Shown here one piece after another: positions 8,301 through 16,895 of a DNA stretch of 64,000 bases. The translations under genes and the position numbers were made by a program. Numbering within the stretch: position 1 is the first letter of the stretch; each line of letters begins with the position of its first letter. The DNA is taken from positions 106,114-170,113 of the forward strand of contig CAKRYD010000001.1 in assembly GCA_934426255.1 (NCBI GenBank). The letters run 5' to 3'. The notes beneath the pieces were generated by a model. It saw only the letters and a list, made by a program, of their open reading frames with translations, ran no database searches and was not told where the DNA came from. The stretch comes from an uncultured Bacteroidaceae bacterium (lineage in GTDB: Bacteria > Bacteroidota > Bacteroidia > Bacteroidales > Bacteroidaceae).

Positions 8301-10343
8301 CTATTGAACTTTGCAGCCCGGCTTTACTGTGCGGTCTGTGGTCATTACACTGAGGTTGCCGTCTGCGTTGAGTGCACTTAGTATCATTCCCTGACTTGTG
8401 ATTTTGCCGAATTTGCGTGGAGCCAGATTGGCGATGAAGCATACTTGTTTGCCTATCAGTTCTTCCGGCTTGTAGTGCAGAGCCAACCCGCTTATTATGG
8501 TGCGTTCGCCCATACCATCGTCTATGGTGAATTGCAGTAGCTTGTCTTTCTTGGCTACTTTGGTGCAGTCTTTTACTGTGCCCACCCGGATGTCCAGTTT
8601 GGCAAAGTCATCAATGTTTATATCGGGAGCCACAGCTTCAGGCTTGAAGTTTTCCATTTCATTGGCAATCTTCATGTCATGCAGCTTTTTTACTTGTGCT
8701 TCAACAACGTCGTCTTCAATCTTTTCAAACAGCAGTGAAGGTTCACCCAGTTGCATCCCTGCTTTAAGGATGTCAGTGCGGCCCAGGTCGTTCCATACGC
8801 ATTTGTCGAGTCCTATCATGGCGCGTAGGCGTTGGCTGCTAAAAGGCAGGAAAGGCTCAAATGCAATTGAAAGATTGGCCACAAGCTGCAAACTGAGGTA
8901 GAGAATAGTCTTTACACGCTCCGGATTGTCCTTTACGATAGCCCATGGTTCGCTTTCTGCCAGGTATTTGTTGCCTATGCGCGCAAGTTCCATGGCTTCT
9001 TTTTGTGCTTCGCGGAAATGGAATGTATCAAGGAGCTGCTCAACGCGGTTCTTTACATCTGTAAATTCCGCAATCATCTTCTTGTCTTCATTGGTCCATT
9101 CGCCGGGTTGTGGAACAATGCCTTGATAATACTTCTTGGTGAGTTGCAGAGCTCTGTTGACAAAGTTGCCGTAGACAGCCACCAGTTCATTGTTGTTGCG
9201 TGCCTGGAAGTCTTTCCACGTGAAGTTATTGTCTTTTGTTTCCGGAGCATTGGCAGTGAGCACGTAGCGCAGAATATCTTGTTTGCCGGGAAAGTCCTTG
9301 TTGTATTCATGCAGCCATACAGCCCAATTGCGTGATGTTGAAATCTTGTTGTCTTCAAGATTCAGGAACTCATTGGCCGGAACGTTGTCGGGAAGTATAT
9401 AGCTTCCTTCGGCTTTCAGCATGGTAGGGAACACGATGCAGTGGAACACGATGTTGTCTTTGCCGATAAAGTGTACCAGGCGTGTCGACTTGTCTTTCCA
9501 CCATGTTTCCCAGTCATCGGGGCGCAAGTCTATGGTGTTGCTGATATATCCTATGGGTGCGTCAAACCAAACATAAAGCACTTTGCCTTCGGCTCCCTCG
9601 ACCGGAACGGGAATACCCCAGTCCAAGTCGCGGCTTACTGCACGGGGCTGCAAACCTGTGTCCAACCAGCTCTTGCATTGTCCATAGACATTGCTGCGCC
9701 ACTCCTTATGGTCTTTCAGTATCCACTCTTCGAGCCAAGGCTGATATTTGTCCAATGGCAGATACCAATGCTTGGTCTTCTTCAGCACGGGTGTGCTGCC
9801 GCTCACTGTGCTATGTGGGTTAATCAGCTCTGTGGGGCTTAGGGCAGAACCGCAATGCTCGCACTGATCGCCATATGCGCCTTGTGCATGGCAGTGGGGA
9901 CATTCGCCCACAATGTAGCGGTCGGCCAGGAATGTCTTGGCTTCTTCATCGTAGTATTGTTCGCTTTCCTTTTCCAGAAATACGCCTTTGTCATATAGTG
10001 TTCTGAAGAAATCGGAAGCCACACGGCTGTGTGTTTTTGAAGTTGTCCGGCCGTAAATGTCGAAGCTTATGCCAAACTGCTCAAAGCTTTCTTTGATGAG
10101 CTTGTGGTATCTGTCGACTATATCTTGGGGACTGCAGCCTTCCTTACGTGCCCTGATGGTAACAGGAACGCCATGTTCGTCAGAGCCGCAGATGAATAGT
10201 ACGGGCTCTCCTTTCAGGCGCAAGTAGCGCACGTATATGTCGGATGGCACATAGACACCGGCCAGGTGTCCTATGTGAATGCCGCCGTTTGCATAGGGCA
10301 GTGCGGCAGTAACCAATGTGCGTTTGAACTTCTTATCTGTCAT
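8301..10343 (-). CDS. metG: Methionyl-tRNA synthetase with C-terminal tRNA-binding domain
   Basis: This 680-aa class I synthetase charges initiator and elongator tRNA-Met. The HIGH motif is HIGH in YANGGIHIGHLAGVYVP near residue 20. A zinc knuckle of the form CPHC and CEHC lies at about 148-165. The KMSKS counterpart is KISTSR at about 335, a variant seen in this family. Residues from about 570 form an OB-fold tRNA-binding module (DFAKLDIRVGTVKDCTKV), as in long dimeric MetRS. It follows hisS by 20 nt, so two synthetases and rbfA form a translation cluster. Confidence 0.96.
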   Translation of the reverse strand: MTDKKFKRTLVTAALPYANGGIHIGHLAGVYVPSDIYVRYLRLKGEPVLFICGSDEHGVPVTIRARKEGCSPQDIVDRYHKLIKESFEQFGISFDIYGRTTSKTHSRVASDFFRTLYDKGVFLEKESEQYYDEEAKTFLADRYIVGECPHCHAQGAYGDQCEHCGSALSPTELINPHSTVSGSTPVLKKTKHWYLPLDKYQPWLEEWILKDHKEWRSNVYGQCKSWLDTGLQPRAVSRDLDWGIPVPVEGAEGKVLYVWFDAPIGYISNTIDLRPDDWETWWKDKSTRLVHFIGKDNIVFHCIVFPTMLKAEGSYILPDNVPANEFLNLEDNKISTSRNWAVWLHEYNKDFPGKQDILRYVLTANAPETKDNNFTWKDFQARNNNELVAVYGNFVNRALQLTKKYYQGIVPQPGEWTNEDKKMIAEFTDVKNRVEQLLDTFHFREAQKEAMELARIGNKYLAESEPWAIVKDNPERVKTILYLSLQLVANLSIAFEPFLPFSSQRLRAMIGLDKCVWNDLGRTDILKAGMQLGEPSLLFEKIEDDVVEAQVKKLHDMKIANEMENFKPEAVAPDINIDDFAKLDIRVGTVKDCTKVAKKDKLLQFTIDDGMGERTIISGLALHYKPEELIGKQVCFIANLAPRKFGKITSQGMILSALNADGNLSVMTTDRTVKPGCKVQ

Positions 10344-10363
10344 TGTCTCGTGTTTTCTGGCTT

Positions 10364-11734
10364 TTAATGGTTGATTTCCTCTATCACTTGTTCCGGAGTC
10401 AGGCTTTTTTGCTCTCCTGTCTGCATGTTCTTAAGCGACACAAGTCCGGATGCAATCTCGTTTTCTCCAATCAATGCTACGTAGTTAGCTCCTACTGCGT
10501 TGGCATAGCTCATTTGTTTCTTCATCTTGACACTGTCGGGATAGACTTCCGTACGTATGCCTGCCTTGCGCATGCTTGCTGCCAGCTTTATGCAATGTGC
10601 GGCCTCTTTGTCTCCGAAGTTGATGAACAACAGCTGTACACCACTGGTGGTCTCTTCCGGGTAGAGGTCCAGTTGGTTCAGTACATCAAATATCCTGTCG
10701 GCACCGAAGGAGATGCCTACACCACTTAGGCCCGGCATCCCGAAGATTCCCGTAAGGTTGTCATAGCGGCCTCCACCTGTAATGCTGCCTATGGCTGCAT
10801 CCAGGGCTTTCACTTCGAATATGCAGCCTGTGTAGTAGTTGAGCCCGCGTGCCAATGTCAGGTCAAACTCCATCTGATTCCTTAGCCCCAGGCTTTCCAG
10901 TGCTTGCAGTACGAAGGTGCATTCTTCGATACCTTTCTTGCCTGTTTCGCTGTTTTCCAGCATTTTGCTGATGGCAGCGAGCCGCGATTGATTGTCACCT
11001 TTGATGTCAAACAGCGGCTGCAGTTTGTCGATGGCTTCGGCTTCGAGGCCGTCGGCAGCCAGTTCTTCGCGTACTTTGTCTACACCTATCTTGTCGAGCT
11101 TATCTATTGCTACGGTGATGTCGACTATCTTGTCGGGGCATCCTATATACTCTGCGACCCCTGTAAGTATCTTGCGGTTGTTGATCTTTATGCAGGTTCT
11201 GATGCCGAAACGTGCGAATACTTCATCGACAATCTGCATCAGTTCCACTTCGTTCCACAATGAGTTTGAGCCTACCACATCGGCGTCGCATTGGTAGAAC
11301 TCACGATAGCGTCCTTTCTGAGGCCTGTCGGCACGCCATACGGGCTGTATCTGGTAGCGTTTGAATGGCATTTGTAGCTCGTCATGATGCTGCACAACGA
11401 ACCTTGCAAATGGTACGGTAAGGTCATACCGGAGTCCCTTTTCGCACAGGCGGGGAGCCAGTTGGTTGGCCGTGAGTCCCTGCCATTCATCCGTGGTGAC
11501 CGGCTGTTTGAAGTCTCCGGAGTTTAATATCTTGAACAGAAGTTTGTCGCCTTCTTCACCGTATTTTCCCATCAGTGTGGATAGGTTCTCCATGGCCGGG
11601 GTTTCTATCTGGCGGAATCCGTACATGGCAAATACGCCGCGTATGGTGTCGAATATGTAATTGCGCTTTGCCATTTCCATGGGCGAAAAGTCGCGTGTCC
11701 CTTTGGGTATGTTGGGTTTTGCTGCCATTGTCAT
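10364..11734 (-). CDS. hisS: Histidyl-tRNA synthetase
   Basis: This 456-aa class II synthetase charges tRNA-His. PNIPKGTRDFSP opens the protein, the motif 2 region is FKRYQIQPVWRADRPQKGRY, and the histidine-binding stretches LARGLNYYTGCIFEVK and GGGRYDNL follow. The anticodon-binding domain occupies roughly the last 90 residues. The frame stays open 79 codons further upstream, but those residues are a reading of the end of yfhO in another frame. The ATG at 11734 overlaps the yfhO stop in a TGATG junction, which favours translational coupling. A second ATG two codons later at 11728 is an alternative. Confidence 0.95.
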   Translation of the reverse strand: MTMAAKPNIPKGTRDFSPMEMAKRNYIFDTIRGVFAMYGFRQIETPAMENLSTLMGKYGEEGDKLLFKILNSGDFKQPVTTDEWQGLTANQLAPRLCEKGLRYDLTVPFARFVVQHHDELQMPFKRYQIQPVWRADRPQKGRYREFYQCDADVVGSNSLWNEVELMQIVDEVFARFGIRTCIKINNRKILTGVAEYIGCPDKIVDITVAIDKLDKIGVDKVREELAADGLEAEAIDKLQPLFDIKGDNQSRLAAISKMLENSETGKKGIEECTFVLQALESLGLRNQMEFDLTLARGLNYYTGCIFEVKALDAAIGSITGGGRYDNLTGIFGMPGLSGVGISFGADRIFDVLNQLDLYPEETTSGVQLLFINFGDKEAAHCIKLAASMRKAGIRTEVYPDSVKMKKQMSYANAVGANYVALIGENEIASGLVSLKNMQTGEQKSLTPEQVIEEINH

Positions 11735-14250
11735 CAATTCTTGTGTCGGTTTGTAGTCTGCATTCCGGTGCGTAAGGCCTTCACTATTGCATAGATGAAT
11801 CCCAGCACCATCAATATCAGTGCGGCATAGGCCACGGTTTCCGTTGCCTTGACGCTTGCGGGCCTGAAGGTCATGCATATCTTGTGTTTGCCTGCGGGCA
11901 CGTAGGCTGCACGCAGCACATAGTCGGCTCTTCCCAGTTCCAGCGGCTTGCCGTCGATGGTGGCCTGCCATCCCGGATAGTAGATTTCCGAGAATATGGC
12001 TATGCCGCCTGTGGCCGATGAGGTTTCGTAGTGCAGTTCGTCGGCTTCATACTTCACCAGTTTGATGGTGCTTGTGCTGTCGCAGGCATCGTTGCCGGCC
12101 TTTGCCAATGTTGCCTGATACTGTATGTCGGCCACAGCTGTGGTACGTGGGTCAATCTGTTTCAGTGCATTGAGCTCTTCGTTAGGCGTCTTCACAAACT
12201 GTATCTTGTCCACAAACCAGGCATTGCCATAGGCTGCCGTGTTGGTGAATGCGGCTTCCTGCCCGTTGCCCACAGGGAAGATGAAGTATTTACAGTTGAG
12301 CATGTTGAGCACGGGCGACACTTTGCTGAAGTTGATTTCTGCGATGCTTTTGTGTGCTCCCACTTCATCGGATATGCGTTGTATCTCGGGTGCGATGCAT
12401 GAGTTGATAAGGTCTTGGTAGCGTCCCAGCTTGGCCGGGTGGTAGCCTCCTATGCTTTTGTGGTAGTAGGCTGTCTCGTTTTCGTTGAAGGTGTTGCGTG
12501 CCAGGTTCAGCACTCTGTAGTCAAGGCTCTTGTCGCGCAGTATCATTTCGTCGGCTGCTGTCTTGGCAAAGCTTTGCTCGTTGTGCTGTTCTTCCACAAA
12601 GTTGTTATCGTTCAGATAGCGTTTGTTCACGCTATACATGTCAATGATGCAGAGGGCGGCAAGTGCGATGGTTAGTGGCACGGCTTTCAGTTTCTTGTAG
12701 CGGTAGGCCAGAAGCAGCACAAAGCCGGCCAGGACTACTGCGAAGCTCCGCCATGCGTCGGCCACGAATATGGTTTTTCTCATTTCGCTCAGGTTGGCCA
12801 TGATGGCGTCTCCCACTGCGGGGTTGGCGGCAAAGGCCATTCCCAACTGTGTCTTCTCGTTGGCCGATATGTAGGAGGGGAAGAACAGTGTGGGCATCAA
12901 TGCGAACAGCAGTGCCATGCCTCCGGTCAGGGCGAAGCTCACGTAGAGGTATTTGGCCTTGCGTTTTAGCAGTTCGGGTTCCTGAATCACCTTGGCCAGT
13001 CCCATGATGGCAAGCAGCGGAATGGTGAATTCGGCTATGACGAGTATGGAGGCTACGGTGCGGAACTTATTATAATAAGGTATATAGTCTATGAAAAAGT
13101 CGGTCAGAGTCGAGAAGTTGTGTCCCCACGAGAGCATGATGCTGAGCACTGTTGCCGCGAGGAGGCTCCATTTTATCGGCCCTTTGACGATGAAGAGGCT
13201 TAGGAAGAAGAGCATCAGTATGCAGGCTCCTACGTAGACGGGTCCCGATGTTCCGGGCTGGTTGCCCCAGTATTGTCCTATCTGCTGGTATATCTGTGCA
13301 TATTGCGGGTCGGCTTTTTCCATGGCTTTGTTGTTGCTTGCCAATGGCACCGATGCCCCACCTTTGGCGTTGGGCACCAGGAGTGTCCATGTTTCTCCTA
13401 TGCCATAGCTCCATTGTGTTATGTAGTCTTTGCTCAATCCGTTCTTTTTCGGTGTTGCCGCTGACTCGATAGAGGCTGTTCCGCGCATGGTTTCCTTGCT
13501 GTATTCATATGTATGGTAGAGGCTGGGAAGATTGGCGGCGAGGGCTATGATGCAGGCTGTTACAAATGTGGCTGTGGCTTTTGCGAAGCGCGGCAGTGTG
13601 TGTTCTTTGACGGCTTGCACCAGATATCCGATGATCATCAGTAGCATGACGAAGCCGAAGTAGTAGGTCATCTGCAGGTGGTTTGACAATATCTGGAAGG
13701 CCATGAACAGGGCACTTACGAGGCCGCCCCACAGGTATTTGCCGCGATAGCACAGTATCATGCCGGCTATTGTGGGTGGTATGAAGGCCAGTGTCATTAC
13801 TTTCCATATGTGTCCGGCTGCGATGATGATGAAGAAGTATGACGAGAATGCCCATGCTATTGCGCCTAATGCCGAGAGCCAGGGTCTATAGCGCAGCACG
13901 CGCATCAAGACATAGAAGCCAGTGAGAAGTATAAAGACATACATCAACGCTCCGCTGAGTCCCAGCTCGTAGGCACTACGTATCCAGCTCAGCGCTGTGC
14001 GGGAGCTGTAGGTGGGTGTTATCTGGAATGTGGGCATGCCTCCGAAGATGGCGTTGGTCCAACGTGTGATTTCGCCTGTCTTTTCCTGGTGGCGTGCTAT
14101 CTCCTGTCCCAGGCCTATGCCTGCTGTGTTGTCGCTGCCCGAGAGCACGAGTCCCTGTGTGGCCGGTGTGATGAAGTAGGCCAGTGACAGCAGCAGGAAG
14201 AACAGCAGGGCGGCTACATCGGGGCCTATTTGTTTGAATAATCTGTTCAT
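11734..14250 (-). CDS. YfhO-like polytopic membrane protein
   Basis: This 838-aa inner-membrane protein has about a dozen hydrophobic segments in its first 520 residues and again near the C-terminus, with a large non-membrane region at about 530-790. The stretch SEIYYPGWQATIDGKPLELG is a hallmark of the YfhO family. YfhO is linked in Gram-positives to glycosylation of lipoteichoic acid and resembles GT-C glycosyltransferases, so a role in surface glycan transfer is plausible but unproven here. The gene begins 39 nt after ahcY and its stop overlaps the hisS start. A terminal membrane helix (VAYAALILMVLGFIYAIVKA) closes the protein. Confidence 0.8.
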   Translation of the reverse strand: MNRLFKQIGPDVAALLFFLLLSLAYFITPATQGLVLSGSDNTAGIGLGQEIARHQEKTGEITRWTNAIFGGMPTFQITPTYSSRTALSWIRSAYELGLSGALMYVFILLTGFYVLMRVLRYRPWLSALGAIAWAFSSYFFIIIAAGHIWKVMTLAFIPPTIAGMILCYRGKYLWGGLVSALFMAFQILSNHLQMTYYFGFVMLLMIIGYLVQAVKEHTLPRFAKATATFVTACIIALAANLPSLYHTYEYSKETMRGTASIESAATPKKNGLSKDYITQWSYGIGETWTLLVPNAKGGASVPLASNNKAMEKADPQYAQIYQQIGQYWGNQPGTSGPVYVGACILMLFFLSLFIVKGPIKWSLLAATVLSIMLSWGHNFSTLTDFFIDYIPYYNKFRTVASILVIAEFTIPLLAIMGLAKVIQEPELLKRKAKYLYVSFALTGGMALLFALMPTLFFPSYISANEKTQLGMAFAANPAVGDAIMANLSEMRKTIFVADAWRSFAVVLAGFVLLLAYRYKKLKAVPLTIALAALCIIDMYSVNKRYLNDNNFVEEQHNEQSFAKTAADEMILRDKSLDYRVLNLARNTFNENETAYYHKSIGGYHPAKLGRYQDLINSCIAPEIQRISDEVGAHKSIAEINFSKVSPVLNMLNCKYFIFPVGNGQEAAFTNTAAYGNAWFVDKIQFVKTPNEELNALKQIDPRTTAVADIQYQATLAKAGNDACDSTSTIKLVKYEADELHYETSSATGGIAIFSEIYYPGWQATIDGKPLELGRADYVLRAAYVPAGKHKICMTFRPASVKATETVAYAALILMVLGFIYAIVKALRTGMQTTNRHKN

Positions 14251-14289
14251 GTGACTGATGGTGTGTTGCTTGGATGGTTCTATCCGGTG

Positions 14290-15708
14290 TTAGTAACGAT
14301 AGGTTTCTGCCTTGAACGGGCCTTCTTTGTCTACGCCTATGTAGTCGGCCTGTGCCTGTGTGAGGTGTGTGAGGTGTACGCCTACGCTCTTGAGATGTAG
14401 CCGGGCCACTTCTTCGTCCAGCTTCTTCGGCAGTACATATACGCCGGTTTCGTAGTGGTTGGTGTATAGTTCTATCTGGGCCAAAGTCTGGTTAGTGAAG
14501 GAGTTGCTCATAACAAAACTGGGGTGACCTGTGGCACATCCGAGGTTGACAAGCCTACCGTCTGCAAGTACCGTTATGTGGTGGCCGTCGGCAAAGAGGT
14601 AGCTGTCCACTTGTGGCTTTATGGCTGTTCTCACCACGCCTTCTGCCTTGTGGAGCCTTTCAACCTGTATTTCTCCGTCGAAGTGACCTATATTGCACAC
14701 GATGGCTTCATCGGGCATTTGCTGCATGTGTTCCAGGGTAATGACGTCTATGTTGCCTGTGGCTGTCACGAAGATGTTGCCGCGTGGGGCTGCTTCGTCC
14801 ATAGTGACCACTTCGTAGCCTTCCATGGCTGCCTGCAGTGCGCATATGGGGTCTATCTCTGTGATGAGCACGCGTGCTCCGCTGTTGCGCAGGCTTTGTG
14901 CGCAGCCTTTGCCTACATCGCCATATCCGCATACTACACATACCTTGCCGGCAATCATGACATCGGTGGCTCTGCGGATGCCGTCCAGGAGTGATTCTCT
15001 GCAACCGTAGAGGTTGTCAAATTTGCTTTTGGTCACTGAGTCGTTTACATTGAAGGCGGGGAAAAGCAGCTCTCCGTGTTTCTGCATGTTGTAGAGGCGG
15101 TGTACGCCTGTGGTGGTTTCTTCGCTCACGCCTTTCATGCCTTGGGCTGTGGTGTGCCATCTGTCGGGCTGTGCCTTGAGCACTTTTTTGAGCATGTCCT
15201 TGAGGGCTGCTTCGTCGTCGCTGCCCGATGGTGTGTCGAGCACTGCGGGGTTGTTTTCGGCTTTTACGCCGAGGTGTATCATGAGTGTGGCATCGCCGCC
15301 GTCGTCAACTATCATGTTGGGCAGCTGGCCGTCGGGGAAGTTCATGGCCTGTAGGGCACACCACCAGTATTCTTCCTGTGTTTCGCCTTTCCAGGCAAAT
15401 ACGGGGATGCCTTGTGCGGCTATGGCTGCTGCGGCATGGTCTTGGGTGGAATAGATGTTGCATGAGCTCCATCTCACCTCTGCACCCAGTGCCACGAGGG
15501 TTCTAATCAGCACGGCTGTCTGTATGGTCATGTGCAGTGAGCCCATGATGCGTGCGCCTTTCAGGGGCTGTGTGCCGGCATATTTCTCCCGGAGGGCCAT
15601 AAGTCCCGGCATTTCGTGTTCGGCGATGCGTATTTCCTGCCGTCCGAATTCGGCGAGCCCTATGTCGGCCACTTTGTACGGCTCATTGCTGAATAGTTGT
15701 TTTTCCAT
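14290..15708 (-). CDS. ahcY: Adenosylhomocysteinase (S-adenosyl-L-homocysteine hydrolase)
   Basis: This 472-aa cytosolic enzyme splits S-adenosylhomocysteine into adenosine and homocysteine, removing the inhibitor left by methyltransferases. GSLHMTIQTAVLI, YSTQDHAAAAIA and the NAD-binding GYGDVGKGCAQSLR are diagnostic, and the C-terminus ends in KAETYRY like other family members. The frame is open back to 15750, but a -7 promoter element lies at 15736-15744, so the shorter start at 15708 (MEKQLFSNEPYKVAD) is chosen. The gene probably heads the transcript that continues into yfhO and hisS. Confidence 0.95.
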   Translation of the reverse strand: MEKQLFSNEPYKVADIGLAEFGRQEIRIAEHEMPGLMALREKYAGTQPLKGARIMGSLHMTIQTAVLIRTLVALGAEVRWSSCNIYSTQDHAAAAIAAQGIPVFAWKGETQEEYWWCALQAMNFPDGQLPNMIVDDGGDATLMIHLGVKAENNPAVLDTPSGSDDEAALKDMLKKVLKAQPDRWHTTAQGMKGVSEETTTGVHRLYNMQKHGELLFPAFNVNDSVTKSKFDNLYGCRESLLDGIRRATDVMIAGKVCVVCGYGDVGKGCAQSLRNSGARVLITEIDPICALQAAMEGYEVVTMDEAAPRGNIFVTATGNIDVITLEHMQQMPDEAIVCNIGHFDGEIQVERLHKAEGVVRTAIKPQVDSYLFADGHHITVLADGRLVNLGCATGHPSFVMSNSFTNQTLAQIELYTNHYETGVYVLPKKLDEEVARLHLKSVGVHLTHLTQAQADYIGVDKEGPFKAETYRY

Positions 15709-15735
15709 TTGTTTTGCGTGTTTCTTTATTTGACT

Positions 15736-15744
15736 GCAAAGATA
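15736..15744 (-). promoter_or_regulatory. ahcY promoter (-7 element)
   Basis: The minus strand reads TATCTTTGC. A TTG stands exactly 20 bp upstream at 15765-15767. This matches the Bacteroidetes promoter and gives a leader of about 20-25 nt before the ahcY ATG, which fixes that start. Confidence 0.75.
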
Positions 15745-15760
15745 GCTCAATTCGGTGAAA

Positions 15761-15781
15761 GGAGCAACACTATGCTGCTCC
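15761..15781 (-). terminator. Hairpin after the HU-like gene, overlapping the ahcY -33 element
   Basis: The minus strand folds as GGAGCAGCA, loop TAG, TGTTGCTCC (9 pairs with one G-U) and is followed by TTTC. It lies about 30 nt beyond the stop of the HU-like gene and could terminate its transcript. The TTG of the ahcY -33 element is inside the second arm. The T-run is short, so termination strength is uncertain. Confidence 0.5.
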
Positions 15782-15810
15782 TAAATGCCTGTCTGTCCGC
15801 ATCCGCGGCT

Positions 15811-16410
15811 TCAGGCCGGCAGATATACGGGTGAGTTGCGCGGACCTTCTTTTTTGAGTGTACCGGTGGCGGTGAAATGTTTCAGCCATTTGCGTGCTGT
15901 GCTTCCAAGGAGCCCGAACTCTGTCTCCAGGGTGCGCCGCGTCAGGCTCCGGTGGGTGGAGAGGTAGGTGTGTATCTTTTCCAGCAGTTCAGCTTCGGTA
16001 TAGGCTTTCGAGCGGTGCGGGGTGTTGTCGCGCTCAAAGCTGGTTGCGTGTTTCATTTCGCGCAGGAGTGAGGCTTCGGGCCGAAACTTTATGCCGCTCA
16101 CCTGCACATGGTTGCCCTTCACCTGTTCTATGGTGAGGCCTTCGGGCATTTGGGCTTCTACGGCAAGGGAAAAGTAACCTATTTCGGGAATGTAGAACCT
16201 GTTGCCGCTCGTCAGTTCGCATACCAGGCAGTCGCGCAAGGCAGAGAGGGCTGCTTTCACGTCGCCCTTGGTCAGCGAGCAGCGGCCTTGTATGTAGCCG
16301 GCCAGCTGATCGGCGGTCATGGGGCTGTGGTCTGTGATGCCTACATACTTGCGTTCTTCGCCCTTGCCTTCGGAGTTGTGTATGGAGCGTATGTCATATT
16401 TGATGCTCAT
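15811..16410 (-). CDS. HU-like DNA-binding protein with C-terminal winged-helix-like domain
   Basis: This 199-aa protein has an HU/IHF-like fold of the Bacteroidales type (HU-HIG) at about 1-125. Cues are the DHSPMTADQLAGYIQGRCSL helix region, EIGYFSLAVEA and the ending VSGIKFRPEASLLREMK. Residues 135-199 (YTEAELLEKIHTYLSTHRSL, then RRTLETEFGLLGSTARKWL) look like a winged helix-turn-helix, an addition the short HU paralogues lack. It is probably a nucleoid or regulatory DNA-binding protein; targets are unknown. It has its own promoter and a palindromic repeat array lies about 140 bp upstream of that promoter. Confidence 0.75.
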   Translation of the reverse strand: MSIKYDIRSIHNSEGKGEERKYVGITDHSPMTADQLAGYIQGRCSLTKGDVKAALSALRDCLVCELTSGNRFYIPEIGYFSLAVEAQMPEGLTIEQVKGNHVQVSGIKFRPEASLLREMKHATSFERDNTPHRSKAYTEAELLEKIHTYLSTHRSLTRRTLETEFGLLGSTARKWLKHFTATGTLKKEGPRNSPVYLPA

Positions 16411-16435
16411 GTGATAGATATTTTATATTCAGATG

Positions 16436-16444
16436 CCAAAGATA
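16436..16444 (-). promoter_or_regulatory. Promoter of the HU-like gene (-7 element)
   Basis: The minus strand reads TATCTTTGG, with TTG exactly 20 bp upstream at 16465-16467. The leader would be about 20-25 nt. Confidence 0.7.
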
Positions 16445-16583
16445 CAAAATTATTGTGTATACTGCAAATCGGCTGCATTCTGTCTTTTTGCGGGCCCTGC
16501 TGTGGCACTTCTGCTGCCTGACGGTGTGGCTTCGGTCTTTGGGTTGCCTCATGTCTGCGGCCTTGAAGCCTTGATTTTGTGAC

Positions 16584-16689
16584 GTGCATCGGCCGAAGCA
16601 CATGCGTATCTCGGCCGGAGTGCATGTGTATCTCGGCCGGAGCACGTGTGTATCTCGGCCGGAGTGCATGTGTGCTTCGGCCGATGCAC
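16584..16689. repeat. Tandem array of a 22-bp unit around CGGCCG, palindromic overall
   Basis: Units begin at 16590, 16612, 16634, 16656 and 16678, each opening with CGGCCG and spaced exactly 22 bp; the last is partial. The variable part alternates between AGCAC and AGTGC types. The outer 18 bases, at 16584-16601 and 16672-16689, are exact reverse complements, so the whole array can fold into one large hairpin. There are no unique spacers, so it is not CRISPR. Confidence 0.85.
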
Positions 16690-16822
16690 GATGTCAGATG
16701 TGGCTCTTTGCTGCTTGCGCAGCAAGGCTTTTGGGATGGTGATGGGCGGTTTTCAAGGTGCTGCCCTGCTGCTTTCAAGGGGGCGAAGCGGCTTAGCCGG
16801 ATCTGTGCTGTGGCAATTAATA

Positions 16823-16848
16823 ACGGCCGCATTTCACAATGTGGCCGT
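16823..16848 (-). terminator. Terminator after the SIMPL-domain gene
   Basis: On the minus strand ACGGCC, one mismatch and CATT pair with AATG and GGCCGT across the loop GTGA, followed by TATTAATT. It lies about 50 nt beyond the stop of the SIMPL gene. Confidence 0.55.
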
Positions 16849-16895
16849 CCAGTGAGTAAATGATTATTTGTAAATCAAAATTCAGTATGACCGAT

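Larger units (their letters stand above)
16445..16895. other. 451-bp intergenic region holding a repeat array and hairpins
   Basis: This gap between the HU-like gene and the SIMPL gene shows no convincing gene. It contains the -33 part of the HU promoter, a 22-bp-period array at 16584-16689, a perfect 7-bp stem at 16708-16725 (TTGCTGC, loop TTGC, GCAGCAA), and the SIMPL terminator at 16823-16848. Short reading frames across it are created by the repeat. Confidence 0.7.

Noticed and set aside
11735..11971. 79-codon N-terminal extension of hisS
   Set aside because: It overlaps yfhO in another frame and the family starts near the ATG at 11734.
16394..16863. Repeat-rich small proteins of the SGRDTHVLRPR type
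   Set aside because: They are translations of the 22-bp array and have no plausible start context.
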